Origin: Lottia gigantea | Taxonomy: Eukaryota; Mollusca; Gastropoda; Lottiidae | Direction: 5' to 3' | Assembly: GCF_000327385.1 (NCBI RefSeq) | Contig: NW_008709945.1 | Location: 1,050,459-1,114,458, forward strand | Length of the DNA: 64,000 nt | Shown: in pieces, positions 47,334-59,255 of the stretch | How positions within the stretch are numbered: position 1 is the first letter of the stretch | How the letters are laid out: each line of letters opens with the position of its first letter | Program-made: the position numbers and the translations under genes | The notes under the pieces: model-generated | The model's database searches: none | What the model was told of the DNA's origin: nothing | The model's input: the letters and a program-made list of their open reading frames with translations, nothing else

Positions 47334-49067
47334 GTGAGAACGATGCTTTTTAATCAAAAGAATATATTCTATCAAAATGACGTGACGTTAGAGTCGTTTG
47401 AAGGAAAGGTTCGAGACAAGTAAATAAACATAGAGATAGCCTAGCGGTAAAATAGACTTCAACCAACTGATATACAATCTTGGTAATATTAATAGGTCCA
47501 ATGATGATTTCTTTACTAAGCCTGACATTCGATCACGATTGATCCCTTTACACCCATTATCGCATTGTTTCCTCACGTGCGTCCGAGTTATTCAGCGCCC
47601 TACACACTCACCATCGTCATTGTCAACAAGAATGATGGTAACTGTCGAGTCTCTGTAGACTAGGCGACAATTCATCCCCTACTCTCGTGTCTCTAAATCT
47701 ACATACCGTACAAATATACATATTGTGTTATGCCATTCTTAACATACGTGTGAAAAATTGCTAAATAGCATTAGATAGCATTGTCAATATTAACATAAAG
47801 CCCTATCATGAAAGTCCCTACAATTTTTTTGTCGCCGACGATCTCAAATAACGTTGTCGGTATGGAAGATACCTGGACGCCTTGGAGGGTGTGGGGCATA
47901 TCAATTAACAATTCTGATTACATTTGATATATACAAGGGCATCATATACCATATTATTAAAAATATAAAGAAAAAGTCAACACAGTTTGCACATTTTATC
48001 AGGAAAAATGAAATTGTCCAAAACACCTCAAGGAGATCGATTTCCCGTGTGTTTTTCTTCATTTAGAACATAATCGAGAAGGCATGTTGATACGATTTTT
48101 TTTCATTTTAACATGGACACATAACGTGCTTTTCTATTCTTCTAGTCAGAAATATAAATTGTATAATCTATTTTCCGAGCCTTGCATTCTGATGTGTCTG
48201 TAAGCATTGGATGGTTAAAACTTGAAGCAAAATCCTTCCTTCGAAAGCTACACTAACAAAACAGCAAAAGCACAAGCATGGGTTAAAAAGGGGAAACAAG
48301 AATCGGAATGTCTATTTTTCAATTTTAGTTTCATAATGTTCCAAATTATAGATAAACTTCAATTTCTGATAAAATTGACCTTTACAAGTGTATGTCATAA
48401 CTAAAAGTTCTTAACAGACGTAAAATGGGATGAATAATTTTCTATATATGTCAACAGACGAGAGATAAATTGAAGAGGTCTGTAACATAATGGTGAAAAA
48501 AGGCGGGAAATGGTATGAGACGTGAGTCTGAATAAATTATTTGATATTTGAAGCAGATTGCGAAAAAGACACTTCCAGCCTGTGACAAGCTACGTCATAT
48601 ATCTCACTTTTATTTCCTCACATACAGGAGAGCTGAATTTTCCATGACTTGATTAAAGCGAAAGCACGCGTTTGACAATAGTAAAATGTTGGAGCCATTT
48701 CAATTTGGCTTCCATTTGGACCTTATCTTCCGTTAACACTCTATGGCAAGAGGGTCGTAGTATCGTTAATTTTACCGGTAATGGCGATATCATCTACATT
48801 CATATTATATTGCAAGCAATTTATACTCCAATCGACTATCTTTTTGCGACAGTCATTAATTCTCACTTATGGCAATCTGGGGATCATCTCACACGACCCG
48901 ATATCGCCATTTTAACCTCGGAGATATCCTAGAAGTAATTTCTCTATTTCTTGCACGCGTCGTGAGCTGTGCACTTCTAATTAGTTGTGTGAAGATTAGC
49001 GAGATTTATAGCTTTCTGGCAATCTCCATTCCTTATTTATTCCGCCACAAGTCCTCTTTCATTCCAG
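47334..49067. other. Mixed AT-rich DNA, nothing assigned
   Basis: GC-richer patches at 47560-47690 and 48700-48960 carry short open frames without convincing splice sites. Confidence 0.3.
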
Positions 49068-49102
49068 TCTTTCCGTGTCCTGTAATCCCTTCAGAGACCT
49101 GA
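49068..49102 (+). CDS. Weak terminal-exon candidate of the nested gene
   Basis: A strong acceptor (agtcctctttcattccag, ending 49067) enters in phase 1 (as 47333 exits) and reads F-P-C-P-V-I-P-S-E-T to a TGA at 49100. The segment is too short to judge. It is included because acceptor and phase fit. Confidence 0.18.
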
Positions 49103-49789
49103 AATCTACTGTAAAAGATTAACTTCTGCCATGCCATTAGTCAATATACTTTTAGTTACTCTTATAGGCAAAATGAGGTCTCGGGGATTAAGAACTTTGG
49201 TATCTATTATCGCGAAAGACATTAATTTAGAATTTCAAACACATCCCTTTTAAGGACAATATGCTGTATAAAATGAAGCCGCATTGATTTCAATAGAGAA
49301 CATTCTGGCCGAAGGTACATCCTGATGGTAGAAGCATACCGAAGTGAATACACGTTACCCCAAGTTATTCACTAGTTCAGCATATGCGCTAGCTAATTTC
49401 CCATTTGTAGTAATCGTGTATAAGTGTCAAAAAAGCTCTTTAAAGTCCCTTGATTTAAAAAACGATTTCATTACTTGAATTTTCAGTGTTGTATTTTGAA
49501 AAATTGTCGAAGTTTGTTTCCCAACCACGGGTTAAAGAGAACTAAAGAAAGTTTATAGGGGGGCGTGACTGTTCGTGATTGATAATGTAGATCCTTCTAG
49601 TTGTTTGGTTACAAATTGTTCGCCGTTCTCTCAACAAGTCAGATCCCAGTTTAAATACTTTCACACATCATGCGCGATAAAAGACTTCAATTCTGTGACA
49701 TTTTTAGTCTTCTTTTCAAACAGCATGCTCGCATGTTTACAATCATTCTATCTGCTCCGCCCACAGACCCTCTGATTGTGTAGTAGTTC
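49103..49789. other. AT-rich DNA, nothing assigned
   Basis: Open frame 49575-49775 has no splice or domain support. Confidence 0.3.
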
Positions 49790-49960
49790 GGCACATCTAT
49801 GCAGGCGTCAAGAAACATCACGTGCGTAAGCAAGGCATCATTAAGCGATGTGTGGGTAAGAGGGGTGCTAACAATGCCCCAATTTCAAGGCTACCCCAGG
49901 GACAGACAGGATGGCGTCGGGTCTGTACTCTAACCACAGGATCCTGTTACCGTACGCTGT
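49790..49960. other. GC-rich island open in two frames
   Basis: About 50% G+C in an AT-rich region. The + strand has an ATG at 49800 opening a 44-codon frame (M-Q-A-S-R-N-I-T-C-V-S-K-A...). A second + frame, rich in Lys/Arg/Gly, is open as well. Donor-like GTAAGA and GTAAGC lie inside. It could be an exon or a conserved regulatory element of Otx. I cannot tell which. Confidence 0.3.
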
Positions 49961-51186
49961 AATATGACGTAGTGATATATGATACTGTATCAATATACTG
50001 TTCTAATAATTACATCTCATGATGTAAACTTTGATATACACCAAGTTAATATGACATAAACAGTTCATATCTGTCTAGTGCATTATAATCAATGTTGCTA
50101 TTTTCAATCAGTAGGGTGGGTGGTTTTGCTACTAATAGTATTCGAATGTACAACACCAATCCTGGATAGTAAGCGCTAATATTACCAATGCACGAAATTT
50201 AGCTGATGCGTCGGAACTAACCATTTTGATAGTTTCGTAGAAATTTTTCGGATTTTTGAAAAGGGGGGAGGGGAGGTGTGTTAGTGGTCTACTTTTTAAA
50301 CCAATATTTACTTTTGTTCAAAAAATTTCTCTAAACAGAGAATAACCCGCTGGTTCATACCGCCAGGTTCCACAGTGGATACACCAATGAAAGTTTTACC
50401 AACAAGCAGTACTAACAGCCTCTGATAGGTGTTTCTTGATACAACTACAAGGCTACGTACATATTTTTACTTCTGGTTCACAAATATCTCCTTAACCGTC
50501 CCGAAATAATGTGGAGAGAACTAAAAGTGTGATGTCAACAAACCGAGTTAGTGCGTTAATGTAAAAGTAAACAATAGCTGTAAACAAAGTGTGGCTGAAT
50601 GCAAATGAATGAAAATATAAAAAGTGAGACCTTGTTACGGATTTTTTAGGGATTATCGTTGAGATTACAATGGGTTATCTTCTTAACGCTTGGCCTTGGT
50701 TATTTACAGATCCAGATTTCAATCCGATTATCTGCAATTGACTACAAGAGGATCTAAATCTATCACTGCTTATGTGACAGCACTCAGTCATCGTATCCCT
50801 AATACGGGTTTTGACATACTCTTGAGGAAGTATGACGAATGGGGGTGTGGTTTGGACACGATGGCATTTTTTGCTGAAAATTCCTCTGCTGAAGATTTTG
50901 TTTCAAAAAAATAAAGGAGTCCATCAAAATTGATTTTTTTTGTGATCCCCACTTTTCCTCAATTTTGCAGTAATTAGTCGTAACAAATAGTGTCAATACA
51001 ACGTTTCTATCTAAATTCCGCTGATATTTACAATGAAACAGGTACAATGTTGGTCGCAATGTACATGGAGTACGAAGTCTGATAAAGCTGTTCGAACGCT
51101 TGTGATTACTAATGATGGATGGGAAAATTGTTCTGTGCTGTAACACACGACCATCACAGGGGAACAAAGGATAACGATGTATCGTC
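49961..51186. other. Non-coding DNA, nothing assigned
   Basis: Open frames on both strands at 50690-51167 overlap one another and lack support. Confidence 0.3.
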
Positions 51187-51236
51187 NNNNNNNNNNNNNN
51201 NNNNNNNNNNNNNNNNNNNNNNNNNNNNNNNNNNNN
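51187..51236. other. Assembly gap (50 N)
   Basis: Exactly 50 N, a placeholder. Order and orientation across it depend on the assembly. Confidence 0.99.
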
Positions 51237-54200
51237 TATTCAATATAGTCACTCATCATTTATGATATTAGTACAGAGGTAGATTGTAATTATATCAATT
51301 TAAGAGAACTTAACAAATTTATAATAAAATATACACACACTTGAAAACAGGTTGACTATTCACTATTTACAAGATGGTGAGTTATAAGAGGCGGGCGTTA
51401 GATCTGAAGAGCCCTTCAACCTTCTCGACAAGTTCCTTTTTTACACAAGGACAAAGGTAGGGCTACACGTGTTGATGGTGGTTTCGTCTTCACAATAACA
51501 CACCAACTAGAGAACAATCTGGTTTCTTACACACCTCAAAACTTTTAATTGTTCCAATACCTACATTCCTTGGGGGAAATCTATTGTTACTGAGGGTAAA
51601 CTTCTTTTGTAATTTATTGTAAAGATGATGAGATAGGTCTTTGAAATATCTTCATCATAAGTCATCATTCTTTAAGTTTCAAATAGACATACAACACGTG
51701 TGACTTACGTCCTACCGTACCCACGATGTCTCTCAGACCCTGAGGGAGTCGGGAACATTATTGGCGGTACGTTTTATCACAGCAGGAGAGAGATAGAAGG
51801 AGGATCGAACGTTTAGTGATCGCTGTGATCATATTCGACGGTTCTCTATACAGATGAAGAAGAAAGAGCCATCTTTTGTCTGTGCTCAACAAGGCGGAGA
51901 TATCGCACACTGAATGAGATGGTTATAAATTTAATAGGTTGAAGATTTGGGTATTTAACCCACACCGCCAATTAACTATTCAGAACAAGTGTTCAGTAAG
52001 GTGTTTGATAACGTAACAGGGCGGTGTTCATCACCACCTCTTCATACCATTAATTACTGCTCTGAGCAGATCATGAACTGTTCCTAATTCTGAAGAGAGA
52101 GGAACATTAGTAATGCTTAAGGACAACAACTTAGGTTCTTGTAGAATCTGTCATTTGCTAACCCAGATCATGCGTGCTTTGGTGTATAGAATTATCATTT
52201 GATCATCCAATACGGAGATAATATGCGATTAAATAAATCTGTCAATCAAGAATGCTCGCGAAAGTTTATCATTTGACTATAATAACTTTTGAACCTAACA
52301 TAGTTTATGTATTCTAAAGGCCAAAAGAAGTTGCCAGAATTACTCTGGTAGCAATAGATCAGGGTAACTCTTTTGAAAAACTTGGTGCCATACAGAGACA
52401 AGGCTTGTTATTCATTTCAACTAATGACGGAAAAGAAAAAAAAGCATTCACGAGAATCCTTAAAAAAATTTTCGTGGCCAAACAGACTTTCAAACGCAGG
52501 ACAAATTGTGGTCTCGGGGTCTCGGTCGTCAAATGTAAAGTAAAGTTTTAAACGCTACAGGCCCTAGAAACATCTAATAATGTTCACCAATTTAATATAT
52601 TGCTTTGTAATTTACTACCGATTTTTAGCTGACAAAATACAAACCATCGTGTATAACTCCACAGTCTGTTTACTCCATTCCAATTTAAACCAAGAGCAAT
52701 ATTTTTCAACTTAAAATTTAATTAATCCGAATAAAATCGTGCGCTTAAAAAAGAGTCCATTGTCCTTAAATATGATTAAATTTTTCAATTTTATATTTTT
52801 TTTCAAATCGTGCAATTTTTATTTTAAGAGAGTTTAAAGCTCTGTAGAAATCTAAGCATTGGTAATTACATTTTTCTGTATATGATCGTGTCTCAGGACT
52901 TAAATTCTCATTAAGAAATTAAGGTTTGACCTGAATTTATTTTGATATAGCACGAGACTGGTAAAACACATGTTTTCGTGTTTTTGATATTAGTGGCAGC
53001 AATTATGTTGTTGTTTACTATTTCAAACTGAAACGCACTTGAATTCTTCAATAACTGTTCATCATGTGTCATAATGGACTTAAGAGAAACGGACACTTTA
53101 TTTGGAGGCAACTTAGTTTCCATCTATTTTGGTGTAAAGTCTGTTTAGAATTTTAACAGTGTAGGTGTCCAGCGAAGTTCCAACAGTCTATTGCAGGGCT
53201 TATATCACGAACAATTTTTGGAAAAATATGGTGTCTTTCTCTTAAATTCTAATCGATACAAGAAAACAAGGATTTACAATCTGCTATTTGTTGTTACCGG
53301 TAAGTTCTGTAAGATGCAGACCAGAATAAAACAATATAAAGCCTGTAAAGGAGTTGTAAACAATTCCCTTAAGATTTAGTAGATTCCAATGATTAAAGCT
53401 ATCATGATCATAAAAATCAACATCCATTAGACAAAAAAGTAAATTTCTTACCTTGATATAAGTTAGGTATAGAATGGAATAATAAAATTCCCAGTGTGAT
53501 TCCAAATAAGGGGACACAATTTCTCTCCAACTGATAGAACTTCTAAAACTTAACACAAACTTGCACTATAAATTATATGCAATTATCCACTGTCTATTAC
53601 TTTTGTTCGATTGTTATTAAATTCGATCTTGTTCTTGAATATGAATAAGTAACATTAAGTCCAAAAGCTGTTAACTTTAAATAAATTTCACACTAGAATG
53701 CCAGGGCAAAATTCTTAGTTAAAATGTTTGACGACAAATTTTTGAAATATGTAATATTATTTAGGGACATAGAAAACTCGAATATCAAGACTAAATTTGA
53801 AAACGTTTAGTAATTATGTTTTGAGACTTGGCGATCGAGAATGGTTCCGTTAATCGGTAATTGGTCACGTTCGATTATCACTAAAGTAACGCCGCTTGGA
53901 ACATAGTTTCGTACATGTCTCTGGAACGTTTGTTATGTGACGAATGTTGAAGCAATATTCAGTTTGGGGTTAAAATAGAATTTTTACTACACTGTTACGG
54001 CGAGCGCCGTAGCGGGAATTTTTTCTTCGCCATTTTCAACAAGCGAGGTTAAAATAGGGTCAAAATTTGGTAACAAACAAAAATAGGATCTACTCAAATA
54101 TATACATTTGTATACGAGTCTTGTAAGAGCGCCTTCGATGTTATCAAATTTGTTGACACAGCCGACTTCAAAGGCTTTTCTGTTTTCTAAACATTTTTGT

Positions 54201-55826
54201 AAATCTTTATATAGATGTAAATAAATTGATGAATATAAAGAAATGTGTTGATATATTTATTTATGATTTATTTTAACAAGTATAGTAGATATATAAGTAA
54301 ATAATATTATTGTTATTTTGGTCTTATTTGGTTATAGTTTTTATATATACTTGTATAGTGTATATAGTTTAAATATATACCAGTGATGTATAAGTTTCCA
54401 GAAGATACAATTTAATATCTACATTTTACAGTATGCAAATTAGTACAACCAGTGTGTTTACGTAACCATTTGCAATAAATTTATCAATTATTTCCATCAG
54501 ATTACACAACACAGCAATTTCATAAGCTGCTCCAATCTAGTTTCTCGTATGAACACTTCCGGTTAAAATATCAACGGATTTGTCGTCGTATAGAACCTCC
54601 ATGAGAGTAAAAAATTTAAAATATGCTAGAGCAATACAGACTACATATAGAAGCTAAATCAAAAGATGGTTTTAATACCTTAGATCTGCTGATAACGATA
54701 CTGACAACCACATTCTCCTGACATATAAAACATAGTAAGAGTTAAAATTTGGAATCTTGAACATTTTATGACATTGCAACAGTAATTTTAACCTGGTTTT
54801 CGGTTTTAAGGATGTAATTGGTATATATAGAAGAATGGAATACCGTATTCCACGTATTTTACTCTGAGAAGAAAGACCTTATTTAAATAGTACTGATCAT
54901 TGATCAAGTTCTTCGACAAATTCTGTGTTAATTGCTAGAAAATTGTTTGTTACCTGAGAAGAATATGATAAAACTATTACAGGTGACAATCGTACATTTG
55001 ATTAATTTTTGATCATTTAATTAATATTTGTTAATTAATGATTCTTTATTATTCAATTGATGACGTAACGCGTTCACTCGACACGTGATAATGTCACGTG
55101 TTAGAGCTAGGAATATAATAAGTACACGTGCTAGATTTGGTGCCATTAACAGGTGAGCATTAGAACTAGTGTGATTAATTGCCGTGTGATAAATACCTAG
55201 AAAATTGTTATAATAATTATTATTGTTACATCGACGGTTTATCTCTAGTGGCCAACGTCGTCAGAACTGGTTAATCCCTCAATATAAAATGATAATTTGC
55301 TGGGATTAGAAGTTTAACTAGCTACCAACAATGGCTGAAATTATCCAATTTTGACATAAAATGTCGTAAATCTTGATAGAATATTTATTGTTCCTGTAAA
55401 AACGCTTCATTATCATTGACAGATTTTCATAATCATTTCTATGAAAAGTCTGGACGCCAGATTTCAGCGAGTTAATATTGGCTGAATTTAATTTTTAGAA
55501 TGAAATCCAAAAGGAAGTTTACAAACAAATTTTTGCTATGTATCTTATTTTGGAATAGATAGCGAAAAGGTAGGCTATACCATAAAAGTTACAGAATTCT
55601 CTGAAAGCTGTCAAATTGTGCTAACATATTTTAATAGTCCGGATGCGGATCTCTATTTGATTTTTCTCGATTAGTCAAATTAGCTTGGGTCACAAGTCTA
55701 TATATATTTCCACGCACATTTCTATTTATAGCATTTCTGTTTTGTGTACATCCGTAAATAACTTATTGAAAAACTACCAGAATTAAACCAAATGAATCAA
55801 AGAAAAAAATCGATAAATTCACTCAC
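51237..55826. other. AT-rich DNA, nothing assigned
   Basis: A patch at 53810-54030 with 'ggcgatcgagaatggttccg' and 'ctgttacggcgagcgccgta' is GC-richer but not coding. E-boxes (cacgtg) cluster at 55080-55125. I see no exon. Confidence 0.35.
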
Positions 55827-55839
55827 CTGGATTAAGCAT
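55827..55839 (-). CDS. otx: Candidate distal first coding exon of Otx
   Basis: The minus strand reads aaaacATGCTTAATCCAG/GTGAGT: an ATG with A at -3, four codons (M-L-N-P) plus one base, and an excellent donor. An in-frame TGA 15 bases upstream fixes the start. Its exit phase (1) is exactly what the N-terminal exon at 24260 needs, giving Met-Leu-Asn-Pro-Ala-Tyr-Arg-Ser-Glu and so on. The full protein would be about 324 aa, with a 31.6-kb intron. The exon is tiny and 31 kb away, so the link is inference from phase, donor and Kozak context. Another unseen exon could do the same job. Confidence 0.45.
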
Positions 55840-56200
55840 GGTTTTCTTTAATTCAAAGATGAATGAAGACGATGAGAATAGTTTGAAGATGCCGCCAGGT
55901 AAAAGACAATAGAAAGACAATATTCAGAGATCAGATTGTTTGAATGTTGTTGTATTAAAACTGTCACCTAGGACAAAAGGTAATAATCAAGTCTAATAAG
56001 GAAAGAAATAAAGAACAACTACCGTTAAACGTGTTCATAGGTTGCCTTGTGATATTTCGAACTTGACTTCCACCATGGAAAAAACGAAAGTTGAACGTGA
56101 TAAATGGAGGAGGGAAAAGCCTAAGTTTCCACAACAAAGTCAAAGTGGTTCAGATTGACACTATGTCGTTGTTTAGTTCGCTATTTTCTTCTCTCTTTAC
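55840..56200 (-). promoter_or_regulatory. otx: Possible distal Otx 5' UTR and promoter
   Basis: Sequence upstream (minus strand) of the candidate first coding exon. No TATA box or CCAAT cluster is clear, and no upstream splice acceptor is convincing. Position is inferred only from the exon. Confidence 0.25.
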
Positions 56201-57022
56201 TTTCATTCTCGACTAACTGTGAATGTTTTCTGGAAATAGTTACAAATTTCTCCATCTTCAATAGTGATATCACTAACGTAGGTTCTACAGCTTCTTGAGT
56301 TTTGCTCAGTGTATATGAATTAACCAAGGCCACTGTGGTCATTTATTGCCAAATTTATTATGCATATATTAGTAATTCATGACAATATTTAGTTGAAACC
56401 AGTTAATTTGAATAAAGTCGACTGGGGACAAATGTGAGGACCGCCGGGATATTCATTGTTTATCATTGATTTCTCTAACCACAGAATACTTTTCATCAGA
56501 TCACGGATGACAAGCTCAGCAACACCAGAAAACGACATGCGACATCTAGAATGCTCAAGGACAAAGTTTGGTATAATCCATGTTCCTTAAACAACGTTAC
56601 ATGATAATGGTTAGATGTGAATAATCGATCGTACCGTTGGAATATAATCAGAAGATTTTATTTCAGTAAAAAACAGACATTTCTGTATCTTAATACCCAT
56701 CCTTTAGGATAGTAGTAAGAAACATTAAGGGCAAATAAAGGCTAAAATTCAAAAATTGAATCATCAAAGGACATTTCAGACACTTTATTGCTTTGTGGTT
56801 GTAATTGCAGTATATAACCTTTCTTAATTAATATGGACAGAAAAGGGCCAAGACGTTAAAAGAAGACGTAATGAAGTGCTACCAGCAATTACGACCCAAT
56901 CAAAAGGAAACATTGTTCAGTAACAGTCTAACTAGGATCTAATTTATACAGACTTGAGTTGATAAGACTGCAATCTGCTGTGTGAAATAGAACAAGATGT
57001 TGAAATCAGCCAGGTCGACCTG

Positions 57023-57188
57023 TTAAAGAATATACACGTTAATTTCCTCCTCCACCCTGCTGCTTTCAATCACCAGGTAACAATAGGTAATGGTCCAGAC
57101 GATAATCGACGCAGACGACAACACAATAAACACTGGACCAAAAGTCACTTCTTGTTTAACCATCAGCATCTGTTGTATTCGGATGCTA
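57023..57188 (-). CDS. Possible exon with one transmembrane helix, unrecognised
   Basis: After a possible acceptor (ttatttcacgtgcag) the minus strand is open in phase 2 for about 55 codons to a TAA at 57023, with about 46% G+C. The frame reads V-K-Q-E-V-T-F-G-P-V-F-I-V-L-S-S-A-S-I-I then V-W-T-I-T-Y-C-Y-L-V-I-E, and ends S-S-R-V-E-E-E-I-N-V-Y-I-L. This would be one hydrophobic helix with a short acidic tail, like the C-terminus of a single-pass membrane protein. No partner exon is known. Confidence 0.22.
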
Positions 57189-57489
57189 CTGCACGTGAAA
57201 TAAATCGACAATTTTCATCCCAATGGACCATATGTCAGATTCACTTAGAAAAGTTGCTACTAAAAAATCTCTGGAAGGACAGACGTTCATTTTGGTGTTA
57301 ACGTTCTATTATCCATTATCATAGAAACTTTACATTTGACAGTTTGCCTTTCTAATTGGACATGTTTTCAGTGCTGATCATATTTCCAAAAGGTACGCGT
57401 GCCATTCATAACTTGACAGTTGACATGCTATATAGCAAATGCACGTGCAATGCCTGGTATCAAGTGCAGAATAACCAGTTGAAAAAGAT

Positions 57490-57770
57490 GACCAGTTTTT
57501 GACGGACATGGGAGAGCAAACTGCCGAAGGCGCATTTCACAAGAACAATGAAGCGGTCAATCACAATTTTCTGGCTGAACGGTCATCAGATCATTGTACA
57601 CTCATCAAAAAGGACAGGTCCGTCTGTATTTATGGCTTGATAACAAATAAAATTCAGGTAGTAGCCGGCCCACTCGTGATTATTGTCCGCTTCACCGACC
57701 ACCATGATGCTGCACCGCATTATTCACATCCCGTTCACATCTAGCCGACAGATGATGTCATCATCCACTC
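57490..57770. other. GC-richer island with overlapping frames on both strands
   Basis: The + strand ATG at 57508 opens 78 codons (M-G-E-Q-T-A-E-G-A-F-H-K...). The minus strand has two partly overlapping frames of 44 and about 35 codons. At most one is real. There is no splice context or recognised domain. 'gatgatgtcatcatccactc' and 'agtgacgtaatgatgcg' (CRE-like) lie at 57750-57790. Confidence 0.3.
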
Positions 57771-57790
57771 AGTGACGTAATGATGCGAAT

Positions 57791-58134
57791 AATGAGTAGG
57801 TATATTAAAGAAGGCATCAGGTTAAAGTAAAGGGAGATAATAATGGGGTGGTGTTAATGAGAAGGGTGAGGGGATTATCCGCCCCTTACAAAATATATAC
57901 TTTATAATGATCTAGGTGTCTAATTAGAGGATGAAGTAATTTGTAGGTAATACTAGACCTATTTATCAGTGTGGTTAGAAAGTTAAATGAGATTTAAACA
58001 CTTTACAAGTGGATTTCTGGCTCGAAAATAAGATCTTCGTTTTTTAAACAGATTTAAAATTACTGTATAATCCAACATGAATAACTGTTAAAGGGATTGT
58101 ATAGAGGTTTTCTAAGTTTTTAGTTGGTAAAATG
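57791..58134. other. AT-rich DNA, nothing assigned
   Basis: No feature that I can support. Confidence 0.35.
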
Positions 58135-58441
58135 TAGTTGAACGTCCAACTTTTTGAGCCAATGAAGTCGGACAAGGCCATTCATTTTGCGACGAGGGTA
58201 AATTTCCCAGAAAAAATATTACCCTACTGTCGAGGGATCTTCGCCGTTTACGGGGATCTCGGTTTCATGTTCCGTCTGAACGACTAGAGTCTTTTCCAAT
58301 GTCAGTCCCTACAACCTGCATCAATGACAGCGGGTAATCGGGCTGAATATTCCGATGACATATCTCAACCTATGCCGTGATTGAATCCTAAGCCTTCATA
58401 TTAGCGAGTACGTATTTATATCGCTTACCACCGCGGCCCCC
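58135..58441 (-). mobile_element. Old full-length copy of the tRNA-derived SINE
   Basis: Minus-strand reading begins 'gggggccgcggtggtaagcg', a tRNA-like head with an A-box-type 'tggtaagcgat' and a diverged B box ('ggattcaatcacgg'). The same core as the 10.4-kb copy follows: 'tgatgcaggttgtaggg', 'ctctagtcgttcagac' and 'aagatccctcgacag'. It fades toward the 3' end near 58135. Many substitutions and no clear target duplication mark it as much older. It shows that the family has a complete tRNA head. Confidence 0.8.
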
Positions 58442-59029
58442 AGTACATTCGTAAACGATGGCAATAAATTACCACAATTTAACAGGAAGTCAAGCAGGTG
58501 CAAAAGAAATCACGGTACCGAAGCTCAAATAGTTCATTAAAAGAAAGATTTCTAATAACGGTAAACCTCCTTAGTTCCAACCTCTTCTGTCTGATTAATT
58601 CCCTTTAATATCAGAATAACGAAGGGAGATAAATCTACTTCAAATTTAATTAATTTAATTCACGTGAATAAATTTCAGAATTTTCTTACACTTAACAAAT
58701 TAAAAAAGAATATGGAGAAAATTGTAATTTAATTAATTGTTATACTTGAATTAAGAATTATAAAATTTGTCTGATTAATTTTGATTTTAATTACTCTAGA
58801 TTAAAATGCAAATTATATAGACCACTATGCTGATAACTGAAAAGTCTTATAAAGAGTAGCACCATAAATAGGATGTGCATATCATGAGAATGTATTTACT
58901 ACGTTGTCTGTCATAGGAAAAAATGGAGTGTTAAGTTAACTGATAGGAAGACTCTGAGTATTGGGAAATATTTCATTCGTTTCTAACAAATACAATTTGG
59001 GAAAAATTTGCATACTAGACGTAATAGCG
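58442..59029. other. AT-rich DNA, nothing assigned
   Basis: Runs such as 'ttaattaatttaattcacg' near 58648, no gene. Confidence 0.35.
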
Positions 59030-59255
59030 AACAAGCGGTTGCAAAGCAAGATATTAGGGCTGTAACTCTGCCAATATGTGACGAATCAATCCCGAATAAA
59101 ATCTTTTGAATACACACCAAATTTCATTAAAAGAAGACGGAATCTGCGGCATTTATCGCGTTCATAAGCCAATTGTGGACGAATAGACCACCGATCGGAC
59201 GGACGGACAGTGGTGACGGCAATATAATGTCCACATTAGAATGTGGGCGTATAAA
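59030..59255 (+). repeat. Dispersed repeat of a mollusc type ('ggacggacggac')
   Basis: It contains in order 'agggctgtaactctgcc', 'accaaatttcattaaaag', 'agccaattgtggacgaatag' and 'cggacggacggacagtggtg', then 'aatgtgggcgtataaaaata'. From memory, elements with this series (a ggccataactctgcc-like start and a ggacggacggac block) are abundant in mollusc genomes and non-coding. Limits are approximate, and no target duplication was found. Confidence 0.55.

Noticed and set aside
53284-53556. Minus-strand frame with a good donor (AAG/GTAAGA) considered as the Otx first exon
   Set aside because: The donor leaves in phase 0, which does not fit the phase needed at 24260, and no ATG starts the frame.
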